Shown: positions 14,649 through 15,630 of the stretch, piece by piece
How positions within the stretch are numbered: the stretch's first letter is position 1
Layout of the letters: each line of letters opens with the position of its first letter
Assembly: GCA_937138955.1 (NCBI GenBank)
Contig: CAKZPJ010000831.1
Span: forward strand, 1 to 15,630
Length of the DNA: 15,630 nt
Direction: 5' to 3'
From: an uncultured Flammeovirgaceae bacterium
Lineage (GTDB): Bacteria; Bacteroidota; Bacteroidia; Cytophagales; Cyclobacteriaceae
The notes under the pieces: model-generated
Told to the model about the DNA's origin: nothing
Seen by the model: only the letters and a program-made list of their open reading frames with translations
Database searches by the model: none
Program-made: the position numbers and the translations under genes

Positions 14649-14771
14649 GCTTTTAGCATCATCATTCTTCAAGGTATTGATCGCTCTTTCCACTGGTCTT
14701 CTGCCGTAGAAAATACTCTGGCAAAAATATCTAAGGTAGTAGAAGAAGTGGAAATTTCGGAAGACCTATAA
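14649..14771 (+). pseudogene. Possible gene remnant, 40-codon open stretch without start
   Basis: Between the outer-membrane-factor gene and the convergent ceramidase-like gene, one plus-strand frame is open from the stop at 14646-14648 to TAA at 14769-14771. It reads like real protein (LQGIDRSFHWSSAVENTLAK, then a Val/Glu-rich helix), but it has no ATG and no recognised family. It may be the decayed end of a lost gene, or chance. The rest of the 226-nt gap shows nothing identifiable. Confidence 0.2.
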
Positions 14772-14831
14772 TAGCGGTGTAAGTAACTAAAGATGGGTTG
14801 ACTTAGCTAGATACATATGTGTCTTGGTTAT

Positions 14832-15630
14832 TTATTTCAGAACTTCTTGGATAGCTGTCATAATTACCTTCTCCGATTTGGGAGCTACTCGGGAAGCTCG
14901 TTCTGATGTTTCGTATCCTCCCTGGGTATAAGATATTTCGGTGCCAATGTAGCCAGGACCGTATTCTTCATAAGCAGCCGTCACTACGTGGTCGTTTGGT
15001 CTCATCTGCTGGGCAGCTAGTTGGTACTCCACAAATATTTCACCAGGCAGATTCAGCATCCAAACATTATCTAGTTTCAAAGAAGAGATGTTGATTTTAT
15101 GTTCTTGCTGGGTTCTCTGTAGCCAAGCCAGATGTTTAGCTGCGTAAAATTTATGGAAGTCTGTAGCCGTATCTGAAGCTAAAATAGCGGTCAGGTCACT
15201 TTCTACCAGATGTTTGCCAATCGGTAGTTCTACAGGGACGCTTTTCCACTGTAGATCAGCGGTTTTTAGTGGCTTTTTCTCGGTATTTTCCCAGGCCTGC
15301 TGCATAGCGATTTCCATACGCTGCGCCAGTACAGGACGTCTCGCTTTCGACCCATCGTTATACTTTCCTGCTGCCACATTGCCTCCGGCACCATTGAAGT
15401 GAATATGAGGCAGTCCACCTAGTTTTTCCTGACGATTATTCCGGGCAATGCCGACAAACTCGCAGGTGACATCGCCTTGCCCGTAGTAACTCTGCGGATG
15501 TACCGCATAGTAAGTCATCACGGCTAGTGGTTTTTCCTCATTCCAGAAACTCACCGTTTGTAACCAAGGGTCAATTAGCCCTTCTGGGGCAGCGATAGCC
15601 GCCGAGTCAGTAGATTTGCTCCAACGAATG
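14832..15630 (-). CDS. Neutral/alkaline ceramidase-like hydrolase, 3' part (runs off right edge)
   Basis: The frame is open from the right edge (15630) to TAA at 14834-14832, giving 266 visible C-terminal residues. A GTG at 15554 is only an internal codon, because the frame and family-like sequence continue upstream (PEGLIDPWLQTVSFW). Motifs resembling neutral/alkaline non-lysosomal ceramidases are YYAVHPQSYYGQGD with a likely zinc-binding His, HIHFNGAGGNVAAGKYNDGS, LPGEIFVEYQ, and a late GPGYIGTEI...GGYET segment comparable to the family's Y..T..EY...YEG region. Such enzymes cleave the amide bond of ceramides, but many Bacteroidota and Planctomycetes proteins carrying this annotation are distant homologues with unknown substrates. 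The N-terminus and any signal peptide lie outside the window. Confidence 0.6.
   Translation of the reverse strand, partial: IRWSKSTDSAAIAAPEGLIDPWLQTVSFWNEEKPLAVMTYYAVHPQSYYGQGDVTCEFVGIARNNRQEKLGGLPHIHFNGAGGNVAAGKYNDGSKARRPVLAQRMEIAMQQAWENTEKKPLKTADLQWKSVPVELPIGKHLVESDLTAILASDTATDFHKFYAAKHLAWLQRTQQEHKINISSLKLDNVWMLNLPGEIFVEYQLAAQQMRPNDHVVTAAYEEYGPGYIGTEISYTQGGYETSERASRVAPKSEKVIMTAIQEVLK

Overview
The window looks like a chromosomal piece from a marine-type Bacteroidota, most likely a Cytophagales-like genus. This is inferred from protein families: a SigZ-type sigma factor, a lipoprotein sulfatase of S1 type, a Tat-exported TIM-barrel isomerase, an OmpH/Skp protein, RND pump components made as lipoproteins, and a ceramidase-like protein. 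Start codons preceded by A-rich sequence without Shine-Dalgarno motifs, and moderate-to-low GC, fit the same group. No rRNA, tRNA, CRISPR array, insertion sequence or phage gene was seen.

Layout. (1) 1-1169, plus strand: the tail of an unidentified gene, then an ArsI/CadI-type metalloenzyme and a SigZ-type ECF sigma factor, packed with a 4-nt overlap and a 2-nt gap, a likely arsenic/heavy-metal response unit. (2) 1183-3700: a lipoprotein sulfatase (minus) divergent from a Tat-signal sugar-phosphate isomerase/epimerase-like protein (plus), probably glycan catabolism. (3) 3900-4448: a lone OmpH/Skp-like periplasmic chaperone, followed by a hairpin-rich 3' region. (4) 7844 down to 4683, minus strand: AraC-type regulator, short-chain dehydrogenase, small SAM methyltransferase, four-helix DoxX-like membrane protein, a possible 39-residue peptide, and an NTF2/SnoaL-like protein. 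They look like one transcription unit with structured gaps. (5) 7845-8324: an AT-rich divergent control region with dyads and an exact 14-bp direct repeat. (6) 8325-14605, plus: a tripartite RND efflux system (adaptor, HAE1-type pump, TolC-type outer membrane factor). The adaptor is separated from the pump by a 426-bp gap that begins with a terminator-like hairpin. (7) 14832 to the right edge, minus: the 3' part of a ceramidase-like hydrolase.

How the genes may work together: the ArsI-SigZ pair suggests metal(loid) detoxification coupled to its own sigma factor. The AraC gene sits between the dehydrogenase cluster and the RND pump and could control either or both. The sulfatase, isomerase and ceramidase-like genes fit degradation of sulfated glycans and lipids from the environment. 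Nothing here is an unmistakable new defence or mobile system. The least explained parts are the six-member minus-strand cluster with its small overlapping peptide, the competing RNA hairpins (4459-4530 and 6008-6053), the repeat-bearing AraC/RND control region, and the interrupted RND operon.
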